From Lachnoclostridium sp. UBA1308 (lineage in GTDB: Bacteria; Bacillota; Clostridia; Lachnospirales; Lachnospiraceae), in NCBI GenBank assembly GCA_002307215.1, contig DBTU01000031.1, forward strand, positions 125,479 to 189,478: 64,000 nucleotides of DNA, read 5' to 3'. Shown in pieces: positions 33,585-42,423 of this stretch (position 1 is its first letter; each line of letters opens with the position of its first letter). A program made the translations under genes and the position numbers. The notes beneath the pieces are model-generated. The model was not told the DNA's origin. It searched no databases and worked only from the letters and a program-made list of their open reading frames with translations.

Positions 33585-36047
33585 TTATAATAATCTTTTA
33601 TAAATATCAAAATAGTTCTTAAGCATGACATCTTTGGAAAACAGTTCCCTGACGCGGTTTAGGCAACTCTTCGTGTATTTCGTTTTTCCATCCAACCTAA
33701 CCTCTGCGATAGCTTGAAGTAAATCTTCAATATTAAAACTGTCTAATACGATTCCGGTTTCCTGACTGACCACTTCACCGCAAGCGGTTGATTGATATGC
33801 AATAACAGGAGTACCGCAAGCCATTGCTTCTGCTGCGGTAAGACCAAAGGCTTCTTCTCTCGACGCATTGAGGTATACATCCGCAGCACTGTATAATCTG
33901 ACAAGTTCCTTAGGATCATCCGTTCTATTAACGGTAATAATATTTTGGGGAACATTTTCAGCTAATTCTCCAACCAGTATGATCCGATAAATGGGAGCCA
34001 AGCTTTGAGACAGCTTTAAGAAGATATCAATTCCTTTTTGTTTGGTCCAGAAATTGGCAACTCCAAGTATTACAAATTTATCTTCCGATATCCCAAGGTC
34101 TTTTCGTATATTGCTGATGACAGGCTTAAAGATATCGGTATCAACTCCGTTATAGATCACATGAAGCGGTAAATCCTTCATGAAGGACTGCTCTGCACAT
34201 GACTTCTGCCAATTGGAGACACAGATGAGTTGTAAACTGTCAAGTGCATGCAAAGCGGAGCTCTTCTCCGCGTAAATTACACCGGCCGGCTTATTACAGA
34301 CATCCCTTTCTTCAGCTTTTAGCGGACATTTCATACAACCTGATTGATAGCCAATACAAGAAATCTGTGTGAAATGATAACAACCTCCGGTAAAGGGCCA
34401 GCAGTCATTTAAGGTATAGACAATGGGAACATTATATTTCTTTAAAAATTTTAACAGTAAGGGAAAATGAACGCTGTTTTGTTGAATATTATGAAGATGT
34501 ATGATATTCGGTTGCAACCTTTTTATTTTCTTAATCAGACGCAAAGTTCCGGGAACCGAATGAATATATTTTCTGCCTAAGAACCGATTTAGAGCTCTTC
34601 GAAGATAATTTTCTATTTTACTTTCAATTTTGAAAGAGTTTTTCAAATTACAGCGATATGCGGAGTATGCGACATGACTTTGAAAGCCTTGATTTATCAC
34701 ATAATTATGAAGAGTCTCCACAATTCTTCCGGTGCTCCCAAATTGACAGGTAATATTGATATGCAGTATGGAAGGTGTATGTGTTGTCTTGAGGATATCA
34801 AAAAGTCTTCCGGCTTGAACGATACTGCTTTTTTTTTGCATTACAAATTCGCGCGCGTCTTTTCCACGTATTTCAAGCTCAGAGAGTGGCTTTGAAGAAA
34901 TCTTGAGCATTGAATATGCGATGCTCTCAACCGTATTACCTTTCATATAGTATAGATAATTATCATATTCGGGTGGTATACCGTCCAACTTAAAACTTAA
35001 TATCGGTCTGGCACTCGCCATATATTCAATCAATTTTGAGGGAAAAGAATATTTCGTATAATCCCCCACATTTAGCCTGGGATTAATTAAAATAGTTGCC
35101 TTTTGTTGCATTGATAGAATTTTATCTTTTGAAACATATCCGAAATACGTAATTCGATTATCCACCATGGAAGCCTTCTCAACTTCCCTTTTGTAGTCTC
35201 CGGTTCCGCAGATAAAGAGCCTATAGTTATTTCCCGGAATACTTTGAAAGGCGGCGATCATGTTATCAATCCCAAAGCCATATTGTAGGGCACCGGAATA
35301 TAAAAAGGTGATGTAAGGAACAGGAATTACGGGAACACTAGAAGCAGGAATACTTGGTGTAGGAATGCCGGGTTCAAGTATACCGGATATAGTTTTGATT
35401 GGAGGTATGTTGCAAATACCCTCTATAACGACATATGGTTGATCTTTAATATGTAGAGGAGCAACCATATTACCGGTCAGTAGTACAAACGTATCTGCTG
35501 CTTTTATATATCTATATTGAAGTTTTTCGCAAAAGTTATATGCAAATCTTTTAACGATTGTGCCGGAGGGAATGAATCCATGCCGGTTCGGCAAATCCGG
35601 TACGATCAGACAAATATTTAACTTTCTGAATTTGGATTTTATCGCATGAAGTACTTTCAAATAGGGAAGATATAAGCTATAAGATAGGATGCAGACTTCT
35701 TCATTCTTATGTTGTGTACACCACAGATTAATCTCTTTATAGAATCGGTACAGCCTAATAATCTGCTTTAGAACAGGGAGATTAATATATCCGATTTCCT
35801 TATCCTCGACCTTACCAAAATGAGACCAGGTTTTAGATGGAATTATTATGTCCTTGTAATACCTGGGATAAGTACCCACCGGAAGCGTGGAAAGAAGCTG
35901 AAGGTGGCAATCAGGTATCTCATCAAGCCCTTTTATCAGATTCCATTGATACGTATTTGCTGCACTCTGTAAACCACAGCTGCTCTTAGAAAGTAAGGTT
36001 TTCTCTTCATCTTTAGTATATAAAAGCCCAAGAAATAAGATGTTCAT
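33585..36047 (-). CDS. Fused double glycosyltransferase (GT4-GT4)
   Basis: The 820 residues contain two complete GT-B enzymes. The first (1-420) starts MNILFLGLLY and has SGALQYGFGIDNMI, FGYVSK and SKLIEYMASARPIL. The second (about 424-820) starts PSILHINITCQFGSTGRI, has YNGVDTDIF, GVANFWTKQKGIDIFL and SREEAFGLTAAEAMACGTPV and resembles WcaC-type enzymes; a cysteine-rich loop (GCYHFTQISCIG and so on) is typical for that subfamily. The hinge of the first domain carries a Pro-rich insertion near 225-244. The start codon overlaps the cpsB stop by 4 bp. Two consecutive sugar additions by one polypeptide are likely. Confidence 0.85.
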   Translation of the reverse strand: MNILFLGLLYTKDEEKTLLSKSSCGLQSAANTYQWNLIKGLDEIPDCHLQLLSTLPVGTYPRYYKDIIIPSKTWSHFGKVEDKEIGYINLPVLKQIIRLYRFYKEINLWCTQHKNEEVCILSYSLYLPYLKVLHAIKSKFRKLNICLIVPDLPNRHGFIPSGTIVKRFAYNFCEKLQYRYIKAADTFVLLTGNMVAPLHIKDQPYVVIEGICNIPPIKTISGILEPGIPTPSIPASSVPVIPVPYITFLYSGALQYGFGIDNMIAAFQSIPGNNYRLFICGTGDYKREVEKASMVDNRITYFGYVSKDKILSMQQKATILINPRLNVGDYTKYSFPSKLIEYMASARPILSFKLDGIPPEYDNYLYYMKGNTVESIAYSMLKISSKPLSELEIRGKDAREFVMQKKSSIVQAGRLFDILKTTHTPSILHINITCQFGSTGRIVETLHNYVINQGFQSHVAYSAYRCNLKNSFKIESKIENYLRRALNRFLGRKYIHSVPGTLRLIKKIKRLQPNIIHLHNIQQNSVHFPLLLKFLKKYNVPIVYTLNDCWPFTGGCYHFTQISCIGYQSGCMKCPLKAEERDVCNKPAGVIYAEKSSALHALDSLQLICVSNWQKSCAEQSFMKDLPLHVIYNGVDTDIFKPVISNIRKDLGISEDKFVILGVANFWTKQKGIDIFLKLSQSLAPIYRIILVGELAENVPQNIITVNRTDDPKELVRLYSAADVYLNASREEAFGLTAAEAMACGTPVIAYQSTACGEVVSQETGIVLDSFNIEDLLQAIAEVRLDGKTKYTKSCLNRVRELFSKDVMLKNYFDIYKRLL

Positions 36048-36775
36048 GCCTCTCCCTCTGTTTGTAACAATACTTTATTTCGTAGATTTACTCCGTCAAG
36101 GATATTATCGGAATTCTTTGCCAGCCTTTCATAACAGCTGTCTCCAAGTTTTGATAGAATAATCTCATAGGCTTTCCATAAGTTTGGAGGACGACTTTTC
36201 CTATTATGACAATCACTTGCAAGTACATCAATATATCCGCGCTTTAAAAGTTTTATTGATCTGCGACGTAATTTTGCATCGATAACGGAGCTTGCATTCA
36301 GTTGTAGCAAGCATCCCAAATCGATCAGCCTTTTCAAATTCCTATTTCCTTTTTTTGCTGCATTATATCGTTCGATATGCGCAATGATAGGAATTAGACT
36401 ATACATGCGCATTAAGTTTTCAATTTTGTCAAAGATTTTTTTATCCCATTTTGCTGTATAGGGTAATTCTAAAAGAATATATCCGGTATCTCCGATTGAT
36501 AACGAACTAAGATCAGAATAATAAAACAAATAATCATGAAGTTGGGTTTCACTACCGCTGATCAACGTTATGTTACAATCCTTTACCTGGGACATTGCAG
36601 TATCTCGCTTTTTGACAAAATCTGCTATCGTATCTTTTGATGGATCAAAATGTGGTGTGCATACGACTTTATTGATATGATGAAGATAGTAATCTTCTAT
36701 CATCTGTACAGATTCCTCCACTGAGCATGCTCCATCATCGATACCGGGTAGTATATGAGTATGAAGATCAACCAT
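36044..36775 (-). CDS. cpsB: CpsB/YwqE-type tyrosine-protein phosphatase
   Basis: This PHP-fold manganese-dependent phosphatase removes phosphate from the capsule BY-kinase and so resets chain-length control. The 243 residues show the PHP motifs: DLHTHILPGIDDG at the N-terminus, CTPHFDPSKD, IAHIERY and LASDCHN. Length and order match CpsB. The gene overlaps the kinase gene upstream by 8 bp and the fused glycosyltransferase downstream by 4 bp. Confidence 0.93.
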   Translation of the reverse strand: MVDLHTHILPGIDDGACSVEESVQMIEDYYLHHINKVVCTPHFDPSKDTIADFVKKRDTAMSQVKDCNITLISGSETQLHDYLFYYSDLSSLSIGDTGYILLELPYTAKWDKKIFDKIENLMRMYSLIPIIAHIERYNAAKKGNRNLKRLIDLGCLLQLNASSVIDAKLRRRSIKLLKRGYIDVLASDCHNRKSRPPNLWKAYEIILSKLGDSCYERLAKNSDNILDGVNLRNKVLLQTEGEA

Positions 36776-38171
36776 TCTTAGAATCCTTTTTCACATATTT
36801 ATAATATTTTGATTTGTTGGTGCTTTCAATAGATACAGCATTAATAATAAATCCCAAAATATTTGCTCCCGATAGCTTATATTTATTAATGGCTTCCGAT
36901 ATATTGGTGTATGACGTAACACCTTCTTTTACTATAAGTATGACACCGTCAGCCAGTTTAATCAGATTTAATACATCCGATACTGCATTGACAGGTGGAG
37001 TATCTATTATGACATAATCATAAATTTTATCAAGACGATCGATTAATTCTTCCATTTGGACACTTCCGAGAAGTTCACTGGGATTTGGAGGGACTGACCC
37101 CATCGTTAATAGATGTAAATTCTCAATGCTGGTATTTATAATAGTAGCTTTATCATTAGTTATTCCGGTTAAAATGTCCGTTATTCCCGGTACTCTTTTC
37201 AAATTAAAGAATTGATGAAGAATTCCTCTTCGTAAATCACAATCAAGTAGTAACACGCGCGCACCGGTCTGTGCTAGAGATATGGCCATATTTATGCTGG
37301 TTGTACTCTTACCGTCATTCGGTATCGGACTGTTCATAATAATTTTTTTACAGCCCTCTTTTCTGAGGACAAACCTTAAATTGGCTCTTATGGATTTATA
37401 AGATTCGTTGATAATAAATTTAGTATTTGTTTTATTTACGGGTTTCTTTACCCGCAAAAATTTATTTATGAAAGGTATATTATTTGAGATCAAAAATTTC
37501 TTCCAATTACTTGAACTAAAATTGGGAATTGAGCCAAGTACGGGGACGTCATATTTTTTCATCAGGTCATTCTGACTATTTACCTTATCGTTAATGATTT
37601 CTATAAGAAATATTGCTATTACAGACAATACCATTCCAAGAAAGGCACCAACCAGAGTGTATCTTTTGCGATCAGGTCCTGAGGGGCCGTAGGGTAAAAC
37701 TCCGGGGTCTACGATTCCGATTTCGGCATTTGGTTTTACGCTTTGAATAACTTCAGGTGCCACCTTTTGAATTGCCTGAATAATCGTATAGGAATCCTTC
37801 GCACTACTCGTGGTTACACTGATTTGAAATATTTCTGTTGAATTTACGACTTGAATCGTAGTCATACTGCTTAATTGGCCTGATGAGTAATTAAGACCGC
37901 ATTCTTTACTTACACTTTGAAAGAATTTATTTGTCCGCAAAATATTGATATAGGTTACAACAACCCTTTGTGCATAGGCTAAATCATTGATGGCGGCTGC
38001 GGTGGTGCTATAATCTGTATCAACGTACATTTTAACTGCAGATGTGTAGGTTGGAGATATATAAAATTTGCTATATATATAAAAAATACTTAAAAATAAA
38101 ATGGTACTCAACAAGATATATTTTAATCGCCGCTTTAATAAGTTAACGATATCAAGTAAAGAAAGCTCCAT
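36768..38171 (-). CDS. Polysaccharide co-polymerase / BY-kinase (CpsC-CpsD fusion)
   Basis: The 467 residues join a Wzz domain and a bacterial tyrosine kinase. Membrane helices lie at about 17-35 and 172-192 around an extracellular domain. The kinase has Walker A SPIPNDGKST (281-290), Walker A' VLLLDCDLRR (306-315), Walker B VIIDTPP (387-393) and a short C-terminal tail with a tyrosine cluster YYKYVKK near 457-463 for autophosphorylation. In most bacilli and streptococci CpsC and CpsD are separate; the fusion resembles Wzc but occurs in clostridia. It controls polymer length with Wzy and CpsB. The 215 bp before it hold repeat copy B and possibly an internal promoter. Confidence 0.92.
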   Translation of the reverse strand: MELSLLDIVNLLKRRLKYILLSTILFLSIFYIYSKFYISPTYTSAVKMYVDTDYSTTAAAINDLAYAQRVVVTYINILRTNKFFQSVSKECGLNYSSGQLSSMTTIQVVNSTEIFQISVTTSSAKDSYTIIQAIQKVAPEVIQSVKPNAEIGIVDPGVLPYGPSGPDRKRYTLVGAFLGMVLSVIAIFLIEIINDKVNSQNDLMKKYDVPVLGSIPNFSSSNWKKFLISNNIPFINKFLRVKKPVNKTNTKFIINESYKSIRANLRFVLRKEGCKKIIMNSPIPNDGKSTTSINMAISLAQTGARVLLLDCDLRRGILHQFFNLKRVPGITDILTGITNDKATIINTSIENLHLLTMGSVPPNPSELLGSVQMEELIDRLDKIYDYVIIDTPPVNAVSDVLNLIKLADGVILIVKEGVTSYTNISEAINKYKLSGANILGFIINAVSIESTNKSKYYKYVKKDSKNG

Positions 38172-38322
38172 GAATCCATCCCCCGATATTAACTGATTTA
38201 TGTTATTATTTACTTTAACAATTTTTTCGTAAACAGTCTTATACAGGTATTATATGTTCGCGTAGCTATATCGTACCGTATAAAAGCCATATTATGTTGA
38301 AAAAATACAGCTTTTCAAGCTC

Positions 38323-38410
38323 GTTACAGTTCAGAATCAATAAGATGGATCAGACTGGGGGAAAAATTGATTTCCCGGTCTTGTCACTACTTACTAGGCT
38401 GAACTGTTAC
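38323..38410 (+). repeat. Nested-palindrome repeat, copy B
   Basis: Outer arms GTTACAGTTCAG (38323-38334) and CTGAACTGTTAC (38399-38410, one mismatch); inner arms GACTGGGGGAAA (38353-38364) and TTTCCCGGTC (38371-38380). It has the same orientation as copy A and shares TTTCCCGGTCTTGTCACTA with it. Its right arm overlaps the last codons and the stop of the neighbouring glycosyltransferase gene. Confidence 0.82.
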
Positions 38411-39628
38411 TACCATATCGGTCATTAACTGAGATAATCTTGTAATCTGGGTATCCATTGACATATGCTCAAGATAGTACCTTTTACCCTGCTCTCCCAT
38501 TTTAGCCAGCTCATTGGAATCCATGTGATAAAGCACGGTTATAGCGTCAGCTAATTTATGACTGTTATCAGGAGTAACAAGAATACCCGCTCCAGACTTT
38601 TCTATGATCTCGGCTGCCAAACCCTTAAGCCCTGCAGCAATTGGTTTACCAAGAGCCAGATAATATGCGATTTTGGAAGGTATAGCAACCTCGAATAATA
38701 GGTCATTACTTAAATGTATCAGTAAAATATCTGCTGTATTAAGGAACGAGGTTAGTTCACTTGGCGGAATCACAGGAACAAAAAGGACGTTGGATAGATG
38801 CTTCCTATCCGCTTGCTCCTTAAGCTCTTCCAGACAAATCCCACAACCAATCAAAACAAGTACAAAATCAGGAAGGGCATTCATTAATTCATATGCCGCA
38901 TCCAGCATAATAGATAAATTCTGAGCCCTTCCCATCGCTCCTGCATATATTCCGATAAAACGATTATGTAAGGAATTCCGATCTAAAAACCGGTTATTTC
39001 TGTTACTGTTAATCAGGCTCTCATTGCACCAAACAGGAATTGTTGAGATTATTTCTTCCTTTACTCCCCTTTGAATCAGTACCTGCTTGATACCGGGAGA
39101 CAGAACATTGATTTGGTCTGCATTTCTATAAGCAAAATTCATACAGGTATGCAATAGTTTCAAGGTCCGGTTTTTCTTCAGCATCCCGGAAGCATAAATA
39201 GAATCCGGCCAAAGATCATTGATATCAAGCAAGATCTTTGACTTCTTTAACTTCCGAAGTATTAGTGCAGGAAACATAGCAGTCACCGGAGGATGATATA
39301 CATAGATGACATCAACTTTCCCCTGAATGACCCAAGGTCCAACAAGTGCAGCAAAAAAAGAAAAGCTTAAGTAATTCAGACAACGTCTGATAAAGTTTGA
39401 ATCATGACTGGGATATAAAAGTACTCTATGAATAAGAATATGCTCCATGATTTCCCTTTGGTAGATCCGTAATTTATACCCTGAATAAAGTTTTCCCGTC
39501 GGATAATTCGGTATCCCGGTCAGTACCTGAACCTTATGTCCTTTTTGCTCCAGACCTTTCGCAAAAATCAGTGACTTCATATTATTCGGTTCCGGATCAA
39601 ACCATTGAGACAATATAAGTATATTCAA
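38387..39628 (-). CDS. WbuB-like GT4 glycosyltransferase
   Basis: The 413 residues resemble WbuB/WcaI-type enzymes: LNILILSQWFDPEPNNMKS, GIPNYPTGKLYSGYK, LLDINDLWPDSI, GIYAGAMGRAQNLS and PSKIAYYLALGKPIAAGLKG. I chose the TTG at 39628, preceded by AAGGAGCGG directly after the transketolase stop, because the longer ATG frame to 39688 lies inside that gene. The C-terminal eight residues or so are encoded by the right arm of repeat copy B, which probably replaced the original end. Possibly adds the second sugar of the repeat. Confidence 0.85.
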   Translation of the reverse strand: MNILILSQWFDPEPNNMKSLIFAKGLEQKGHKVQVLTGIPNYPTGKLYSGYKLRIYQREIMEHILIHRVLLYPSHDSNFIRRCLNYLSFSFFAALVGPWVIQGKVDVIYVYHPPVTAMFPALILRKLKKSKILLDINDLWPDSIYASGMLKKNRTLKLLHTCMNFAYRNADQINVLSPGIKQVLIQRGVKEEIISTIPVWCNESLINSNRNNRFLDRNSLHNRFIGIYAGAMGRAQNLSIMLDAAYELMNALPDFVLVLIGCGICLEELKEQADRKHLSNVLFVPVIPPSELTSFLNTADILLIHLSNDLLFEVAIPSKIAYYLALGKPIAAGLKGLAAEIIEKSGAGILVTPDNSHKLADAITVLYHMDSNELAKMGEQGKRYYLEHMSMDTQITRLSQLMTDMVVTVQPSK

Positions 39629-39641
39629 TTTAGTCCGCTCC

Positions 39642-40562
39642 TTATTGCATGAAGTTAATGATTCTTTGATAGATACCGGCAGAATCAATTTTACAGCATG
39701 CTTTCAGGTATTCACAAGATCCGACAATACTAACATACTGATCCTCTATTCCAATCCGAAGGATTCGGGGTCTATACGACAAAAGCCCTGAGACAACCTC
39801 GCATATTGCACTGCCAAAGCCTCCTGCAATGTTATGTTCTTCCACTGTAACAATCAAGTCATACTGTCCACAACATGCCTCTATCATGGTTTTGTCAATT
39901 GGTTTGATGGTCGGAAATGCATAAATTCCGGGATATATACCATTATTATTAAGCAATTCCGTAGCATCCATTACATCCATTAAGATTGCTCCTGTTGAGA
40001 AAATGGCTATGCCTTTTCCTGCTTTGATCTGATATGCTTTTCCGATTTGAAAATCATCGATTATATGGTTAATAAGACTGTCTGATTTACGTCCAAGCCT
40101 CATATAACAGGTACCCTTGTGTTTGTAGATTGCCCTCGTGATATATTTAACTTCCGATATATCAGCAGGTGCCATTACTGTTAATTCGGGAAGAGCTCGC
40201 ATCATAGCGATATCTTCCGTGGCATGATGACTCATACCGAGAGCTCCGTAATCCAGACCTTGACCGGATGATACAATCTTTACATCAGCTTGATGATATG
40301 CACAGTCATTTCTGATTTGTTCCATGCATCGTAGTGTCGGGAAATTACCGATGGAATATAAAAAGACAATCTTTCCCTCCATGGCCATTCCGGCTGCAAA
40401 ACCGGTCATGTTCTGTTCAGCTATTCCAAGATTTAAGAATTGTGAGGGGAGCTTCTCCCAAAACGGTTTCAAGATACCAAACCCCAGATCCCCTGTAATC
40501 AGATATACATTACTGTCTTTCTCGGCAATTTCAAGCAAGGTACTTACAAACGCGTCTCTCAT
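39642..40562 (-). CDS. Transketolase-like, C-terminal (pyrimidine-binding) subunit
   Basis: The 306 residues cover the Pyr and C-terminal domains of transketolase: LGIAEQNMTGFAAGMA with the catalytic Glu that activates thiamine diphosphate, GMSHHATEDIAMMRALP, and the C-terminal TVEEHNIAGGFGSAI. Together with the subunit upstream it makes a split transketolase. Its location inside a polysaccharide operon suggests a dedicated two-carbon transfer that makes a special sugar precursor, not central metabolism. Confidence 0.88.
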   Translation of the reverse strand: MRDAFVSTLLEIAEKDSNVYLITGDLGFGILKPFWEKLPSQFLNLGIAEQNMTGFAAGMAMEGKIVFLYSIGNFPTLRCMEQIRNDCAYHQADVKIVSSGQGLDYGALGMSHHATEDIAMMRALPELTVMAPADISEVKYITRAIYKHKGTCYMRLGRKSDSLINHIIDDFQIGKAYQIKAGKGIAIFSTGAILMDVMDATELLNNNGIYPGIYAFPTIKPIDKTMIEACCGQYDLIVTVEEHNIAGGFGSAICEVVSGLLSYRPRILRIGIEDQYVSIVGSCEYLKACCKIDSAGIYQRIINFMQ

Positions 40563-41417
40563 CTACTCTAGCACCCCCTTCTGATATTGCCCTTTCAATC
40601 CTTCCGGTAACTGCGCTCGCAATTCCAGAAGGGCATTCTCGTATTCCCCGCCATCATGCGGGAAACGATAATGCCATAAGATATCATTTTCCATAAATGA
40701 GATGCCTTTTCCTTTTATTGTTTCTGCTATGATGACGGAAGGTACATCATTGCATTGGAGTGCTGCTTGAAAGGCCTTTCTTAATTGATTATGATCGTGC
40801 CCATTGATACAAATTGTGTTCCACCCGAAAGCTTTCCACTTATCAGATAACGGAGAAAGAGAAATAATATCATCACAAAAGCCAAGGCTTTGCATTCTAT
40901 TGTTGTCGACAACCGCTATGAGATGGTCAAGCTTATTATGATAGGCTACAAGGGCAGCCTCCCAGACAGAGCCTTCTTCACATTCACCATCTCCACAGAT
41001 TACAAAAACATGGTGCTGCTTATTATCAACTTTAGCAGCATATGCCATACCTGTGGCTACAGATAAGCCATGGCCCAAAGAGCCGGTGGAAAATTCGATG
41101 CCGGGAACCCCCTTATGGGATACATGACCGGATAAACGACTGCCATCAGCATAGTGAGTCGCAAGTTCGCTCGTTTCAAAGAAGGATTTTTCGGCAAGTG
41201 CTGCATAGATTGCGGCGCCGGCATGCCCCTTACTAAGTATAATTCTGTCCCTTGCATCACAATGTGGGTTCTTTGGATCGAACTGAGCAATATCGTTATA
41301 CAACACAGCTATGATATCGGCTACGGATAGAACACTGCCAATATGTGAGCTTTTCGAAATATGGGACATTTCCACTGCATGACGTCTGATTTTCCAGGCA
41401 AGTTGTTCACTGTTCAT
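40563..41417 (-). CDS. Transketolase-like, N-terminal (diphosphate-binding) subunit
   Basis: The 284 residues contain the thiamine diphosphate motif (GDGECEEGSVWEAALVAYHN then VVDNNRMQ), ILSKGHAGAAIYA and STGSLGHGLSVATGMA. It is the partner of the following gene, with stop and start adjacent (0-bp gap). The 5' end overlaps the aldo/keto reductase gene by 11 bp. Confidence 0.9.
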   Translation of the reverse strand: MNSEQLAWKIRRHAVEMSHISKSSHIGSVLSVADIIAVLYNDIAQFDPKNPHCDARDRIILSKGHAGAAIYAALAEKSFFETSELATHYADGSRLSGHVSHKGVPGIEFSTGSLGHGLSVATGMAYAAKVDNKQHHVFVICGDGECEEGSVWEAALVAYHNKLDHLIAVVDNNRMQSLGFCDDIISLSPLSDKWKAFGWNTICINGHDHNQLRKAFQAALQCNDVPSVIIAETIKGKGISFMENDILWHYRFPHDGGEYENALLELRAQLPEGLKGQYQKGVLE

Positions 41418-42357
41418 AGGTCACCTCCGATATCTGTAACAAGGTATTTATTTGTTCCTTTGTTAACTTCCAGTCCATTGCGGATATGTTAGTCAATAGT
41501 TGTTCTTCGTTCTTAACCCCTGCGATTACAACAGATGAACTTAGGTTGTCAAGAATAAATCTGATTGCTATCGATGGTAGCGGTTTTCCACTTTCACTGG
41601 CAATCAGCTTCATTACCTCAACGATTTTTAGGTTATTTAAGAGACCCTCCCCATGAAAATTGCTATAGGTGAGGCGGCTTCGCCTGTCTTCTTTGCTAAA
41701 GCTTACATTGATATCATATTTTCCGGTTAGGATACCCTGACCCAAGCTCCCCCAAGTAATCGGTGTTAGATTAAGTTGATTGGAAAGCTCCAGGATATCC
41801 TTCTCGTTTTTACGACAAGCCAGACTGTATTCATCCTGAAAGCTTACAAAGCAATCAGCATATTTATGTATTTCCGGAATATCTTTCAGGATTAGGTTGG
41901 ACAGTCCGAAGTATCTGATATAACCCTTTGATTTCAGGAGGTCCAGAGTTTCAATGATGGTTTCGAATTCGGTGTGGTTATCCCTGTAATGTAACTGATA
42001 CAAATCGATATAATCGGTATTCAGTCGTCTTAAGCTTTCTTCTACGGCATGAATAATCCACTCAGGGCTATTATCATAAAAGGTTTTGCCATTTTCAATG
42101 CGTACACCAAACTTAGTCGCAATCACAGCTTTACTTCTGTTTTCCTTCAACGCTTTTCCTAAGGTCAATTCAGATTGACCGACACCATAGATATCAGCCG
42201 TATCAAAGAAATTAACTTCGTTATCAAGCGCAGCTTGGACACTCCGAATCAACGCACTTTCCTCGACTAGGCCCCATCCATATCCACCCATAGGGCAGCC
42301 TCCGAAGCAAAGACGTGATACGATCAAATCAGAATGCAGAAGCTTAATAAATTCCAT
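41407..42357 (-). CDS. Aldo/keto reductase
   Basis: This is a NADPH-dependent (beta/alpha)8 oxidoreductase of 316 residues. The catalytic tetrad is visible: Asp and Tyr in NFFDTADIYGVGQSE, Lys in AVIATKFG and His in LYQLHYRD. I chose ATG 42357, preceded by GGAGG; an ATG at 42369 overlaps that RBS. It probably acts with the split transketolase on a sugar precursor; the pair is located between the priming transferase and the first glycosyltransferase. Confidence 0.88.
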   Translation of the reverse strand: MEFIKLLHSDLIVSRLCFGGCPMGGYGWGLVEESALIRSVQAALDNEVNFFDTADIYGVGQSELTLGKALKENRSKAVIATKFGVRIENGKTFYDNSPEWIIHAVEESLRRLNTDYIDLYQLHYRDNHTEFETIIETLDLLKSKGYIRYFGLSNLILKDIPEIHKYADCFVSFQDEYSLACRKNEKDILELSNQLNLTPITWGSLGQGILTGKYDINVSFSKEDRRSRLTYSNFHGEGLLNNLKIVEVMKLIASESGKPLPSIAIRFILDNLSSSVVIAGVKNEEQLLTNISAMDWKLTKEQINTLLQISEVTYEQ

Positions 42358-42423
42358 TGTCGCCTCCATGCTGCCGACGGACAGTTCTTGTATTTCATGA
42401 GTAGAAAGATATAAAAAAAGGCA

